From NCBI GenBank assembly GCA_922989275.2, contig OV277861.1, forward strand, positions 21,358,479 through 21,422,478: DNA of 64,000 nucleotides. The letters are read 5' to 3'. The translations under genes and the position numbers were made by a program. The stretch is from Gari tellinella. Taxonomy: Eukaryota; Mollusca; Bivalvia; Cardiida; Psammobiidae. This document shows positions 10,016 through 21,409 of the stretch, in pieces. Under the pieces are notes generated by a model. The model was not told where the DNA came from. It made no database searches and saw nothing but the letters and a program-made list of their open reading frames with translations. The first letter of the stretch is position 1, and each line of letters begins with the position of its first letter.

Positions 10016-10610
10016 TAGAAAAAATCCGAAGATTTAGTGAAAATCCGGAGAAATGGCAGCCCTGGTGTTAGACACAAGAAAGTTCGCATTTGAAATACTC
10101 ACCTATTATGACTGGCTGTAATTGAGTAACCGTTAACAAACAAAAGCGATGATTTGGTGGACTGGGTTTTTCTAGCAACACTGAATCATATTGGGTAAAT
10201 TATCAATTAAAAGTTGTCGACATTAATTTGGATACTGATATGCCATTACTTTTATTGATTACTGGTTGAAAGTAGAGTCATTTAAAACAGCGCAATGTTG
10301 TGAAACTTAAAATCGTTCAACTGACGAATTTTCAACTACCACGAAACGGAAGTAAACGACAACTACTAGGATTATGTATAAAACGCCGACTTCAACATTA
10401 TTACGCTCAAAAGAAAGAACTGCGGAAATATTCTGACCGAATAGTTTAAAATTACATAGCGCTCTATATAAACAAATAAAAAAGAAAAACACGGAAAATA
10501 TCTAAACAAATAAAGAAAAAACCTGGAATGTTCCGTTTTAAATAGCTGATAGGTCAACGTATGCCTAAGCTTGGCATCTAAGTAAAGCTCACGAGTCAGA
10601 AATGACCTAA
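10016..10610. other. Unassigned AT-rich spacer
   Basis: No coding sequence or repeat was recognised, apart from a short AATCCGGAGAAAT stretch that also follows the hairpin fragment at 41040-41080. It ends where the 36-bp satellite begins. Confidence 0.4.
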
Positions 10611-13013
10611 CCGTAAATCAGCTAACCAACTATAGTGAGCTGACCTACTAGCCACTCAGCTTAACCACCACCAGTCATTTGATCTATACAAGCTAATCAG
10701 CTAACTCACAAGTCAACTGAACTACTAGCCAATTAGCTTACCCACCAGTCAATTGACCTACCAGCCAATCAGCTTACCAACCAGTCAGCTGCCCTACCAG
10801 CCAATTTAATCAGCTTTCCCACCAGTCAACTGACTTACCAGCCAATCAGCTTTCCCATCAGTCAATTGACCTACCAGCTAATTAGCTTACCAACCAGTCA
10901 ACTGAACTACTAGCCAAATAGCTTACCCACCAGTCAACTGACCTACCGACAATCAGCTTGCGAAACCAGTCAGCAGACCTACGAGTCAAGCAGCTAACCT
11001 ACCAGTCAACTGACCTACATCAGTCAATCAGCTTACCTATCAGTCAATTGACCTACAAGCCAACCAGCTTACCCATCATGCAGTCAACTGACCTACAAGC
11101 CAATCAGCTTACCAACCAGTCAACAGACCTATCAGCCAATCAGCTTGTCCACTAGTCAACTGACCTACTAGCCAACCAGCTTGTCCACTAGTCATCTGAC
11201 CTACTAGCCATTCAGCTTTTACACCAGTCAACAGACCTATCAGCCAATCAGCTTGTCCACCAGCCAACTGACCTACTAGCCAACCAGCTTGTCCGCTAGT
11301 CATCTGACCTACTAGCCAATCAGCTTTCCCACCAGTCAACTGACCTAACGGCCAATCATCTTACCCGCCTGTCAACTGATCTACTATCCTATAAGCTTAC
11401 CAACCAGTCAACAGACCTACCAGCCAATCAGTTTTCACACCAGTCAATTGAGCTACCAGCCAATCAGCTTATCCGCCAGTAATTTGACCTACTAGCTAAT
11501 CAGCCTTCCAACAGTGAACTGATCTAATAGCCAATCAGCTTACCCACTAGTCAATTGACCTACTAGCCAAACAGCTTACCAATCAGTCAATTGACCAACA
11601 AGCCAATCAGCTTTCCCATCAGCCAACTGACCTACCAGCCAATCAGCTTACCAACCAGTCAATTGACCTACTAGCCAAATAGCTTACCAATCAGTCAATT
11701 GACCTACAAGCCAATCAGCTTTCCCACCAGCCAACTGACCTACCAGCAAATCAGTTTTCCCACCAGTCAATTGACCTACCAGCCAATCAGCTTAACCACC
11801 AGTCAACAGACCTATCAGCCAATCAGCTTGTCCACCAGTCAACTGACCTACTAGCCAACCAGCTTGTCCACTAGTCATCTGACCTACTAGCCAATCAGCT
11901 TTCCCATCAGTCAACTGACCTAACGGCCAATCATCTTACCCGCCTGTCAACTGATCTACTAGCCTATAAGCTTACCAACCAGTCAACTGACCTACCAGCC
12001 AGTCAGCTTTCACACCAGTCAATTGAGCTACCAGCCAATCAGCCAGTAATTTGACCAACTAGCTAATCAGCCTTCCAGCAGTGAACTGATCTAATAGCCA
12101 ATCAGCTTACCCACCAGTCAATTGACCTACTAGCCAAACAGCTTACCTATCAGTCAATTTACCTACAAGCCCAATCAGCTTTCCCACCAGCCAACTGACC
12201 TACCAGCCAATCAGCTTTCCCACCAGTCAATTGACCTACCAGCCAATCATTTTACTCACCTGTCAATTGACCTACTAGCCAAACAGCTTACCCATCAGTC
12301 AATTGACCTACCAGCCATATTATACCTAAGCTTGGCCTCTAAGTAAAGTGACCAACTGGCAAATCACGAGTCAAATGACCTACCCTAAAATCAGCTTACT
12401 CACTATAGTGAGCTGACCTACTAGCCACTCAACTTACCCACCAGTCATATGACATATACCAGCTAATCAGCTTACCCACAAGTCAACTGAACAACTAGCC
12501 AACCAGCTTACTAACCTGTCAGCTGACCTACCAGCCAATTTAATCAGCTTATCTACCAGTCAACTGACCTACCAGCCAATCAGCTTTCCCATCAATCAAT
12601 TGACCTACCAGCTAATCAGCTTACCCACCAGTCAATTGAACTACTAGCCAAATAGCTTATCCACCAGTCAACTGACCTACCGACAATCAGCTTGCGAAAC
12701 CAGTCAGCAGACCTACGGGCCTAGCAGCTAGCTTACAAGTCAACTGACCTAAGTCAGCCAATCAGATTACCCATCAGTCAATTGACCTACAAGCCAATCA
12801 GCTTACCCATCAGTCAACTGACATACAAGCCAATCAGCTTACCCAACAGTCAACTGACCTACAAGCCAATCAGCTTACCCATCAGTCAACTGACCCACAA
12901 GCCAATCAGCTTAGCCAATCAGTTTGTCCACCAGTCAACTGACCTACTAGGCAACCAGCTTATCCACTAGTCATCTGACCTACTAGCCAATCAGCTTTCC
13001 CACCAGTCAACAG
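10611..13013. repeat. 36-bp satellite array, segment 1
   Basis: Tandem units of 36 bp with the consensus CAGTCAACTGACCTACTA followed by GCCAATCAGCTTACCCAC. The two 18-bp halves are alike, so an older 18-bp unit is possible. A marker block, CCTAAGCTTGG followed by CTAAGTAAAG, occurs near 10562 and again near 12327, which suggests a higher-order duplication of about 1.76 kb. Because 36 is divisible by three, the array gives long open frames of a 12-residue repeat. These are not genes. Nearly every unit holds CCAATCAG, a CCAAT-box-like motif. Confidence 0.9.
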
Positions 13014-14458
13014 CAGGCATGGGATAATGCAAAAATGTAATTGTAATGCACGGTAATGCATTACATTTTCCAATGTAATTGAATGTAATGTGTAATGCAG
13101 GGATTTTTGCATTACATGTAATTGTAATTTAATGCATTACAGCTCTCAAAAAGCAAGTAATTATAAGCATTACATTGCATTACATGGCAATACTTTTGTA
13201 ACAAAGATGTCAGAAAACATGGTAGATCTATTAGATTAATTTGTACTAATTGGTGGAAGACTGCATGTACCAGTATTGACAAAGATATTTGTGTTTGATA
13301 TGCAGTTACATGGAGCACCAACATTCACTGCGTTAAATTAAGTTCCAACAATGATACTAAATGTGCTCAGCTGAATAGTGTATTAGCTTTGCATGGGGAA
13401 AGCATAAGTATATTAATTGATCAGGTCTAAATACAATAGGTTTATCTTCCATAATTGAAAAAGTTGATTTGTATCATTCTTTATAAAGGTAAATCTAAAG
13501 GTCTTCTATTTGGACATGTTTTATGCTCAGTTTCTGAAAGTGGCCTTTCCACTGTTTTCAGTTCTAACTTTTCACACAGTATGATCTTAATACCAAATAG
13601 TTTTGATCTGGATGAAATGTAGAGTCACACCATATCTGAATTCAATCCAAACTCTTCCAGTAAGGTAGGCTTTGGACCGGATAAGGGTTACAATAGGTGT
13701 GAAAACTTCACATTGCCACCTCTGGTATGAAGTTATACAGGTGTAAGCTGCCAAGAATGGCTGAACATGCTAGTCCATTTTTGAAGTATTTAAAAAAATC
13801 TATCATGGTTTTTTTTCAAAGGATATTTAATGATGCATTGAAAATAGAGAAAAGCATATGTTACTCCACAGTTTAAGCTTGTCTGTTTTTCGAAGAAAAA
13901 AATCCCAAGCTATTCTCATCAGAAGAAAGCTCCTCTACAAACTTTCTGCTTTACACTCATCAAAAAAGTTCTTTAAACTGGCACCTGTAATCAATCATGA
14001 CAATGCCATTATAAAATTTCATTTTTGGCTCTTAGTCTTATTTTCAGGAGCAGGTATAGGCGCTTCTTTGAAGGAAATGTTTAAGGGCTAATATATCTTA
14101 CAAACTATGCGTCCATACCCAGTGGTCACTGAAAGGGGGCTTTGACTTTTCAAGCTGAATACATGTATTCTTATGTTACCAATCTCTACAAATGTAGCTG
14201 ACACCGAACTTGTAGATAACAACCTATCAGTTACATAAAATATGCAGCGTATTAGTTATTTTTTCAGCCATACGTTTGAATTGTTATCATAGTCAAAATG
14301 TAGTGTGTAATGTAATGCATTACATTGCCAATGTAATTGTAATTTAATTCATTACAATTGTAAGAGTTCAGTAATTGTAATTGTAATTTAATGCACTGTT
14401 TTGGCAATGTAATTGTAATGTAATGCATTGCATTCTTAAGTAATTGACCCCATGCCTG
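13014..14458 (+). mobile_element. Non-autonomous hAT-like element, copy 1
   Basis: A 1,445-bp element with inverted ends CAGGCATGGG...CCCATGCCTG and an exact 8-bp target duplication GTCAACAG (13006-13013 and 14459-14466) made from the satellite unit. Beside each end lie runs rich in TGTAATGCATTACATT that fold on themselves. No transposase ORF is present. The same sequence in reverse orientation forms the two ends of 14914-25043. Confidence 0.88.
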
Positions 14459-14913
14459 GTCAACAGACCTATCAGCCAATCAGCTTGTCCACCAGCCAAC
14501 TGACCTACTAGCCAACCAGCTTGTCCACTAATCATCTGACCTACTAGCCAATCAGCTTTCCCACCAGTCAACTGACCTACTAGCCTATCAGCTTAGCCAC
14601 CAGTCAACTGACCTACCAATCAATCAGTTTTCACACCAGGCAATTGACCTACCAGCCAATCAGCTTACCCACCAGTCAATTGACCTTCTAGCCAAACAGC
14701 TTACCCATCAGTCAATTAACCTACTAGCATGCTATCAGCTGACCCATCAGTCAATTGACCAACCAGCCAATAAGCTTGCCCACCAGTCAGCTGACCTACT
14801 AGTTAACCAGCTCATCCGCCAGTCAACTGACCTACTAGCCAATCACTTACCCACCAGTCAACTGACCGACTAGCCAATCAGCTTACCCATCAGTCAATTG
14901 ACCTACTAGCCAA
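14459..14913. repeat. 36-bp satellite array, segment 2
   Basis: Continuation of the satellite between the two hAT-like copies, same unit and orientation, about 12 diverged units. Confidence 0.88.
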
Positions 14914-15943
14914 CAGGCATGGGGTCAATTACCTGAGAATGTAATGCATTACATTACAATTACATTGCCAAAACAGTGCAATAAATTACAATTACTGAAC
15001 TTTTACAATTGTAATGAATTAAATTACAATTACATTGGCAAAGTAATGCATTACATTACACATTACATTTTGTTTTTTAAGCTATGATAACAATCCAAAA
15101 GTATGACTGAAAAAATAAAAGAAGCTGCATATATTATCTGACTGATAGGTTGTTATCTACAAGTTCGTTGTCAGCTACATTTATAGACATTGGAAACATA
15201 AGAATACATGTGTACAGCATGAAAAGTCAAAGGCCCTTTTCAGTGACCACTGGGTATGGACGCATAGTTTGTAAGATATGTTAGCCCTTAAACATTTCCT
15301 TCAAAGAAGCGCCTATACATACTCCTGCACATAAGACTAAGAGCCACAAATGAAATTCAATAAAGGCATTAATTACAGGTGCCAGTTTAAAGCACTTTCT
15401 TGATGTGTGTAAAGCAGAAAGCTTGTAGAGGAGCTTCTTCTGATGAGAATAGCTTGGGATTTTTTTCTTCGAAAGACAGACAAGCCCAAACTGTGGAACA
15501 ACATATGATTTCTCTATTTTCTATGCATCATAAATATCACTTGAATAAAAAAAACATGATAAGATGTTTTTAAATACTTTAAAAATGCACTAGCATGTTC
15601 AGCCATTCTTGGCAGCTTACACCTGTATAACTTCATGTTAGAGGTGGCAATGTGAAGTTTTCACACCGATTGTAACCCTTATCCGACCCAAATCCTACCT
15701 TACTGAAAGCGTTTGGATTGAAATCAGATATGGTGTGACTCTACATTCCATCCAAATCAAAACTATTTGGTACTGAGATCACACTGTGCGAAAAGTTAGA
15801 ACTGAAAACAGTGGAAAGGTCACTTTCAGAAACTGAGCAGAAAACATGTCCAAATAGAAGACCTATAGATCTACCTTTATAAAGAATGATAAGGATCAGC
15901 TTTTTCAGTGATAGAAGATAAACCTATTGTATTTAGACCTGAT

Positions 15944-16963
15944 TCAGAAGAAAGTAATGGTGAAGTGGTAAATCACAGTCTTGCTATTCTTAATGCGCTG
16001 AATGACTTGAAAATCTCAAATGAAAATTTAAGAAAAGAAATGTGTGCGATCAAGCCAAATTATGCTTCAGTTGTTCAACAGAACACAGCTCGATCTACAT
16101 CATTACAGTCTTCTCAACAGACACCATGTGTAGATTTGACGAAAATTTCTACGCCTAGATCTACTCCTCTGCCAAAAAACAAATCGCCAAGAACTACACG
16201 ACTTCACGGAGCTCGTCAGATTAGAACTACGACAGAAGGTAATAAAACTACTCTACTTGCAGGGAGCTCAATGTTAAGCAAAGTAAACCCAAGGGGACTG
16301 AAGCATGGACTTCTGAAACACTGTGTCCCTGGAGCAAGGATTGACACACTAGCGCAAGAGATCCTGCGTTTTAACCTTGCAAAGTTTGAAACTGTAATTA
16401 TATTCGTTGGCGGAAATGATATAGCTAATGGAAAGGACCCAGAGCTTATAGAAGAACAATTTGATAAATTCATTACGATGCTAAAATCTAGCAACTCGGA
16501 TCTGAAAGTTTATATTTAAAAAATTGCGCCAAGGGGTGACGTTGATATTTCACCTCTCAATATTATCATAGAAAGACTATGCGTTTACCATAATATTGAG
16601 AGTTTGGACATTTTTTCAGCTTTTCATGACCAAAATGGCATGATTTCTACCAGATACTTCAATCAGAATGACACAATCCACCCATCATCATCTGGTTTGA
16701 AAAGGATACTAGGCACAATAAACCTTAAACATGAAATAGTACATGACTTTGACAATGTTGTGTTCTTAGGTGCTGCTGAGAGACGCTACAAAGGACAAAA
16801 TAATTACAGACGATTCGTACATATCGCCCAAACCCCAAAGAAATGTCTTAAATGTGGGGAGACAAACCATGACACTTCCTCTTGTAGACACAGAACTCTA
16901 GTTACATGTTGGTTATGTGGCAATACAGGTCACAAACAGGGCAGTTGCTTTTCTTTTAGATAG
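15944..16963 (+). pseudogene. LINE ORF1: SGNH-like domain plus two CCHC knuckles
   Basis: The frame shows T-L-L-A-G-S-S-M (block I, Ser in place of the usual GDS Asp-Ser), V-G-G-N-D (block III) and D-T-I-H-P-S-S-S-G (block V), the SGNH-hydrolase layout known from CR1-like ORF1 proteins. Two zinc knuckles follow: C-L-K-C-G-E-T-N-H-D-T-S-S-C and C-W-L-C-G-N-T-G-H-K-Q-G-S-C. A single in-frame TAA at 16517-16519 splits the ORF between blocks III and V, with the frame unchanged on both sides. The N-terminus is lost: residues upstream of 15944 come from the hAT element and are not LINE protein. Its normal role would be RNA binding and RNP formation. Confidence 0.8.
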
Positions 16964-16996
16964 GAATTAGGCAATGAGGCCATCTTATCGCAAAGT

Positions 16997-19953
16997 GTGC
17001 CTGATGTTTGCTCGATTTGTAATGACTTAAACTGTTTGTGTTCTGATAACAATTTAACTTTCAGAACTGAAAGCGTTTCTTCAAGTAGTTTAGGACTTGA
17101 TGAAAAGGGTTTGATAATAGGTCATTTAAATATCAATGATATACGTACAAAACTTGATGAACTGCAACTTATGTTATCAGCAAACAAAATTGATGTTTTC
17201 GGTATTAGTGAAACCAAATTGAATGAAGATAATCCTACCACTTATTTTGGAATTGGTGGTTATCATTTACCTTTTCGAAAAGATCGAACCCAAAATAAGG
17301 GTGGAGGGATTCTAATCTATGTTAAAGAAAGTATTGATTGCATTAGAAGGGATGATCTGGAATCACATGATTTAGAAAGCATTTGGCTTGAATTTAAGCA
17401 GCCTGGCTCTAAACCGTTTCTATTAAGCATTATTTATAGACCCCCTGACGCTCTTTCAGAATGGAAAGATCTTTTTGAAATAAATAATGAAAAAGCACAA
17501 ATTGAAGACAAAGAATTATTAGTATTAGGTGATCTTAACAGGGACTTAACTAATGACAGTATAAAGCAAGAATGGATAGACTACACATCTTCATTAGGTT
17601 TGACACAAATGGTTAAGGAACCCACCCGAGAATGTGACGTTTCGAAAACCTTGATTAATCATATTTACTCCGACAACCCCCAGAATTTAATATGGACATC
17701 GGTTCCAAAACTTGGTATAAGCGACCATTTTCCAATATTTTGTGCTAGGAAAATAAATAGTAAATGTGTGAAAAAGACACATCATCAGATAAGATACAGG
17801 TCTTTCAAAAATTTTGATGAAAAAGCTTTCATAGCAGAATTGAACAGTGTTGATTGGTCCGAATTTATGAAAAACATTGATGTACATGTAGATATAACTG
17901 TAAAAAAAATTACTGATACTTTCACATCTATTATAGACAATCATGTTCCTATAAGACAACACAGAGTAAAAAAGATCCGTCAACCTGACTGGATAAACTC
18001 TGATATTTTAGATGCAATGAAGGATAGGGACAAATTCAAAGCAAGAAATGATATGTGGTAATTACCGAATTTATAGGAATAAAGTTAATAAATTAATAGA
18101 TGAGGCAAAACAAAATTCATATGAAAAGAAAATTTCTGACGGTCAGAATAACCCATCTACTGTCTGGAAATTATTCAATGAGTTGAAGTCAGGAAACCAC
18201 TCTAAAGATAGCATTAATAGTCTAAATATTAATGGCAATGTAATAAATGATGCAAAAAGGATGTCGGACGAATTTAATTCTTTTTTTTTTTACTAATGTT
18301 GCTTCTAATCTAAAGGAGGATATTCCTCCGAGCAGTTTTGAAGATGTGACGAACTTTGTAGATTCTCATGTTCCAAAACCTATGTATTTTAATATTCCAC
18401 TTACAAACAGTGCTAAAGTAAAAAAAAAATGCTCTTAAACTTAGACACTTCTAAAGCTACAGGCCTTGATGAGGTCGGCCCGAAACTGCTAAAAATGTCG
18501 GCGCATATAATTTCCCCTGTTATTCACTTTATTCTTAATCAGAGCATATCGCAATGTATTTTTCCAGCTGCATGGAAATCGGCTAAGGTAACCCCATTAT
18601 TCAAGGCCGGGTCTAAGAATGACGTTAATAACTATAGGCCTATTTCTATCCTACCAACTCTATCAAAACTCCTTGAAAAACATGTACACGATACTCTTAT
18701 TGACTATTTGAATTATTACAATTTAATTGTTGAAAAACAAAGCGGTTTTAGGAAAGACCATAGCTGTGAAACAGCTCTTGTTCATTTAATTGATAAATGG
18801 TTAGCAGCAGTAAATAATGGATACATTGTTGGAGTAATAATGATAGATTTTAAAAAAGCGTTTGATCTTGTTGATCACAGTGTTCTTATCAAGAAACTTG
18901 GGTTATATAAATGTTCGTATAGAACGGTAAGCTGGTTCACATCTTATCTAAGCGACAGAAAGCAAATGGTTAGTCTAAATGGTAGTATGTCAACAGAGCA
19001 AAACATTTCATGTGGCGTTCCTCAGGGTTCCATTCTCGGGCCTCTTCTTTTCATTATGTTCATTAACGATCTTTCTCTCGCACTTTCAAAGTTGGTTAGT
19101 AGCACTGATATGTATGCAGACGATACAACTATATGTGACATTCATCGATCAAAACTTGTTATTGAAAATAATCTCCAGCGTTCATTAAATGTTTTACAAA
19201 TCTGGTGCAAAAATAACGGTATGTCTAAATACTGATAAAACCAAGGTTTTATTCATAACTACTCCACAAAGAAGGTCTAAATTTCCAGGAAACTCTTTCT
19301 CTCTAATTTTCAAAAATGCCAAATTGAAGATGTCAAAAGGAGAAAAATTATTAGGCGTCTTCATTGATGAAAATCTGAAATGGAGTGACCATGTCATCAA
19401 AATTAAAAAGAAGGTGTCGACAAATCTTTGGCTGTTGTCTCGTATCAAAATGTTTATCCCTCTCAGTGCAAGAATTCTGTTTTACAAAGCTTATATACAA
19501 CCGCATTTTGATTTCTGCAATATTGTTTGGGGTGGCACCACCTCAGCTAATCTTCTAAAACTATACAAATTACAAAAAAGAGCTTCTAGAATAATATTTG
19601 GCAATGAGTATACATCTGTAGCAGATGCATTAGAAAATATGAATTGTCTTAATATCTATGAAAGAATCAAACTAAACAAGGCAAAATTTATGTATAAAGT
19701 TCACAATAGCGGTGTGCCTGGTTATATCTCAAATATGTTTGAGAAAGACAACAGACCTTACAAAACAAACTTAAGATCTTTCAGTCATACGAATTTAAGA
19801 ATACCAATACCAAAATTGGAACAATTTAAAGAAAGCATAGGATATTCAGGTCCAGTGTTATGGAATACAATACCCCATTCAATCAGGGATTTAAAGACCA
19901 TTGAGTCCTTCACCGTGAACTTAATTGAATGGCTTAAAACAAAGAGGCTCTAG
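16997..19953 (+). pseudogene. LINE ORF2: APE endonuclease and reverse transcriptase, frameshifted
   Basis: The first 355 codons give an APE-type endonuclease: G-H-L-N-I-N-D, I-S-E-T-K-L, G-G-G-I-L-I-Y-V, L-G-D-L-N and S-D-H-F-P-I-F. RT blocks follow in several frames: Y-R-P-I-S-I-L, D-F-K-K-A-F-D, G-V-P-Q-G-S-I-L-G-P-L and the catalytic M-Y-A-D-D, then a C-terminal region with W-N-T-I-P before the last stop. The frame breaks near 18055, 18290, 18425 and 19200. Two of these lie in homopolymers (ten or more T near 18283-18292, ten A near 18420-18429). The copy is dead unless those are sequencing errors. Confidence 0.85.
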
Positions 19954-21405
19954 TTTATTTGATATCCCTCCACCCACATTAGATCTAATAACTTTTTATA
20001 TATCTGTAGATCTATTTATGGAGTGTCCGGTGTTATGTAAAATGTGTGGTGTATATCTAGATCTACTAGATCTACAGACGGATTTTGATATCCCAAACTC
20101 GCCTGACCCGAATTTTCTTGCGTTTCTGAATTTTATTATTTCTAGATTTTCTAAGTCGAACATGTCCGTGTTTCAGGGTTCAAACGTGCTTAGCAACTTT
20201 TGGGCTTTGAAATACAGATATACTCGACTTAAGCGAGTTCGGAATATCGAATTTTGACTACATAATTGCGTTATTGTACATAATATTTGTTACGGTTTAC
20301 TAGTATTAGGTTTCTGATCTTCTTGTAGCCCATACGGTGATGGTGTAAATCCTGATCAGCTAGTATGGAATTGTCTGGCAGATTATTTTGATTTACCCCT
20401 TCTCCGTAACTTTCATCTGGCTGGCGGTTTTGGTTCAAGGCGGGATCTCATAAGCTTTGGAGACACGTTCTTGAGGTAGAACCGTCAGCGGGGTGTCAGT
20501 GCATGTGTTTTACATGGTGTAGATCTATATAGTGTTCAAGAGTTGCTTTCTTTTGTGTTATAGCTAAATCTTATTAGCTGGTTAATATTTACAGTTCTTG
20601 TTTATGATATTAAAACAATTTGCTATTGCTGATTATCTTAGTAGATATCTACCGACCTTCATACGTTCTGAGCTGCTTATAACTGAAGACTGCAGTGACA
20701 ATGGATAATTTCCAATTACCAATTAAGTCTAGTCCATTTGTGAATATTTAGGGTTGATTTTAAAAATATACTGTAAAATGACAAACAGTGTAGGTCCTGA
20801 TCAGAGTGCTCCAACAGGAGCCCTCTGATCACGGTCCACACTGTTTGCATGGGCCAAGTGTAATCCTCACCAGTACACTGTTTGTACACCACAAGTATAT
20901 CGCTAGGGTTAAATGTGTTATAAAATATGGTGCTCAATATAACCACAGCAGGTGCTGAGACACTCAGGGTCTGATGTGTTGGTGAGCTGTTTGCATAAAA
21001 AGCGGTCTGTCGTCTTGTCTTATTTGGAGCTCGAACATGTATTGATAATATATATTACAGTTAAACGTCTGAAATCTGGACACTTTTGTGGGTTGAAAGA
21101 GGGATTTAATGACGAACTATTGCGTTGTGGGTTTTAAATGATGGTGTTGCAGAGAGCTCTTATATGAGCTTTCTGTAATACCATCGTGCTGCTCTGGGTG
21201 TCAGCCTGTCGGGGAACCGCTGGTGTTTGTGTCCGGTTTTCAGATGTGTTACTGTATTTTAAACTATTTCTACATACGACCGTGGGAAATTTCTACATTC
21301 CATAGCGTCATCATTATGACGTCATATAACTACGATTATGTGATGTCATAATATGTCGCATGCTTGGCTTAGTCTGGTTCCCGCTGTGCCACGATAAATG
21401 GCGTT
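19954..21405 (+). other. LINE 3' region with a hairpin-MITE C relic
   Basis: Non-coding sequence downstream of ORF2. At 20780-20848 there is a near-palindrome, AAACAGTGTAGGTCCTGATC...GATCACGGTCCACACTGTTT, matching the core of MITE family C at 52149-52399 and 63615-63878. The remaining sequence has no clear features. Confidence 0.5.
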
Positions 21406-21409
21406 TTAA

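Noticed and set aside
16997..18061. Endonuclease ORF as an independent host APE gene
   Set aside because: RT fragments follow directly and the whole lies inside a LINE with defined ends.
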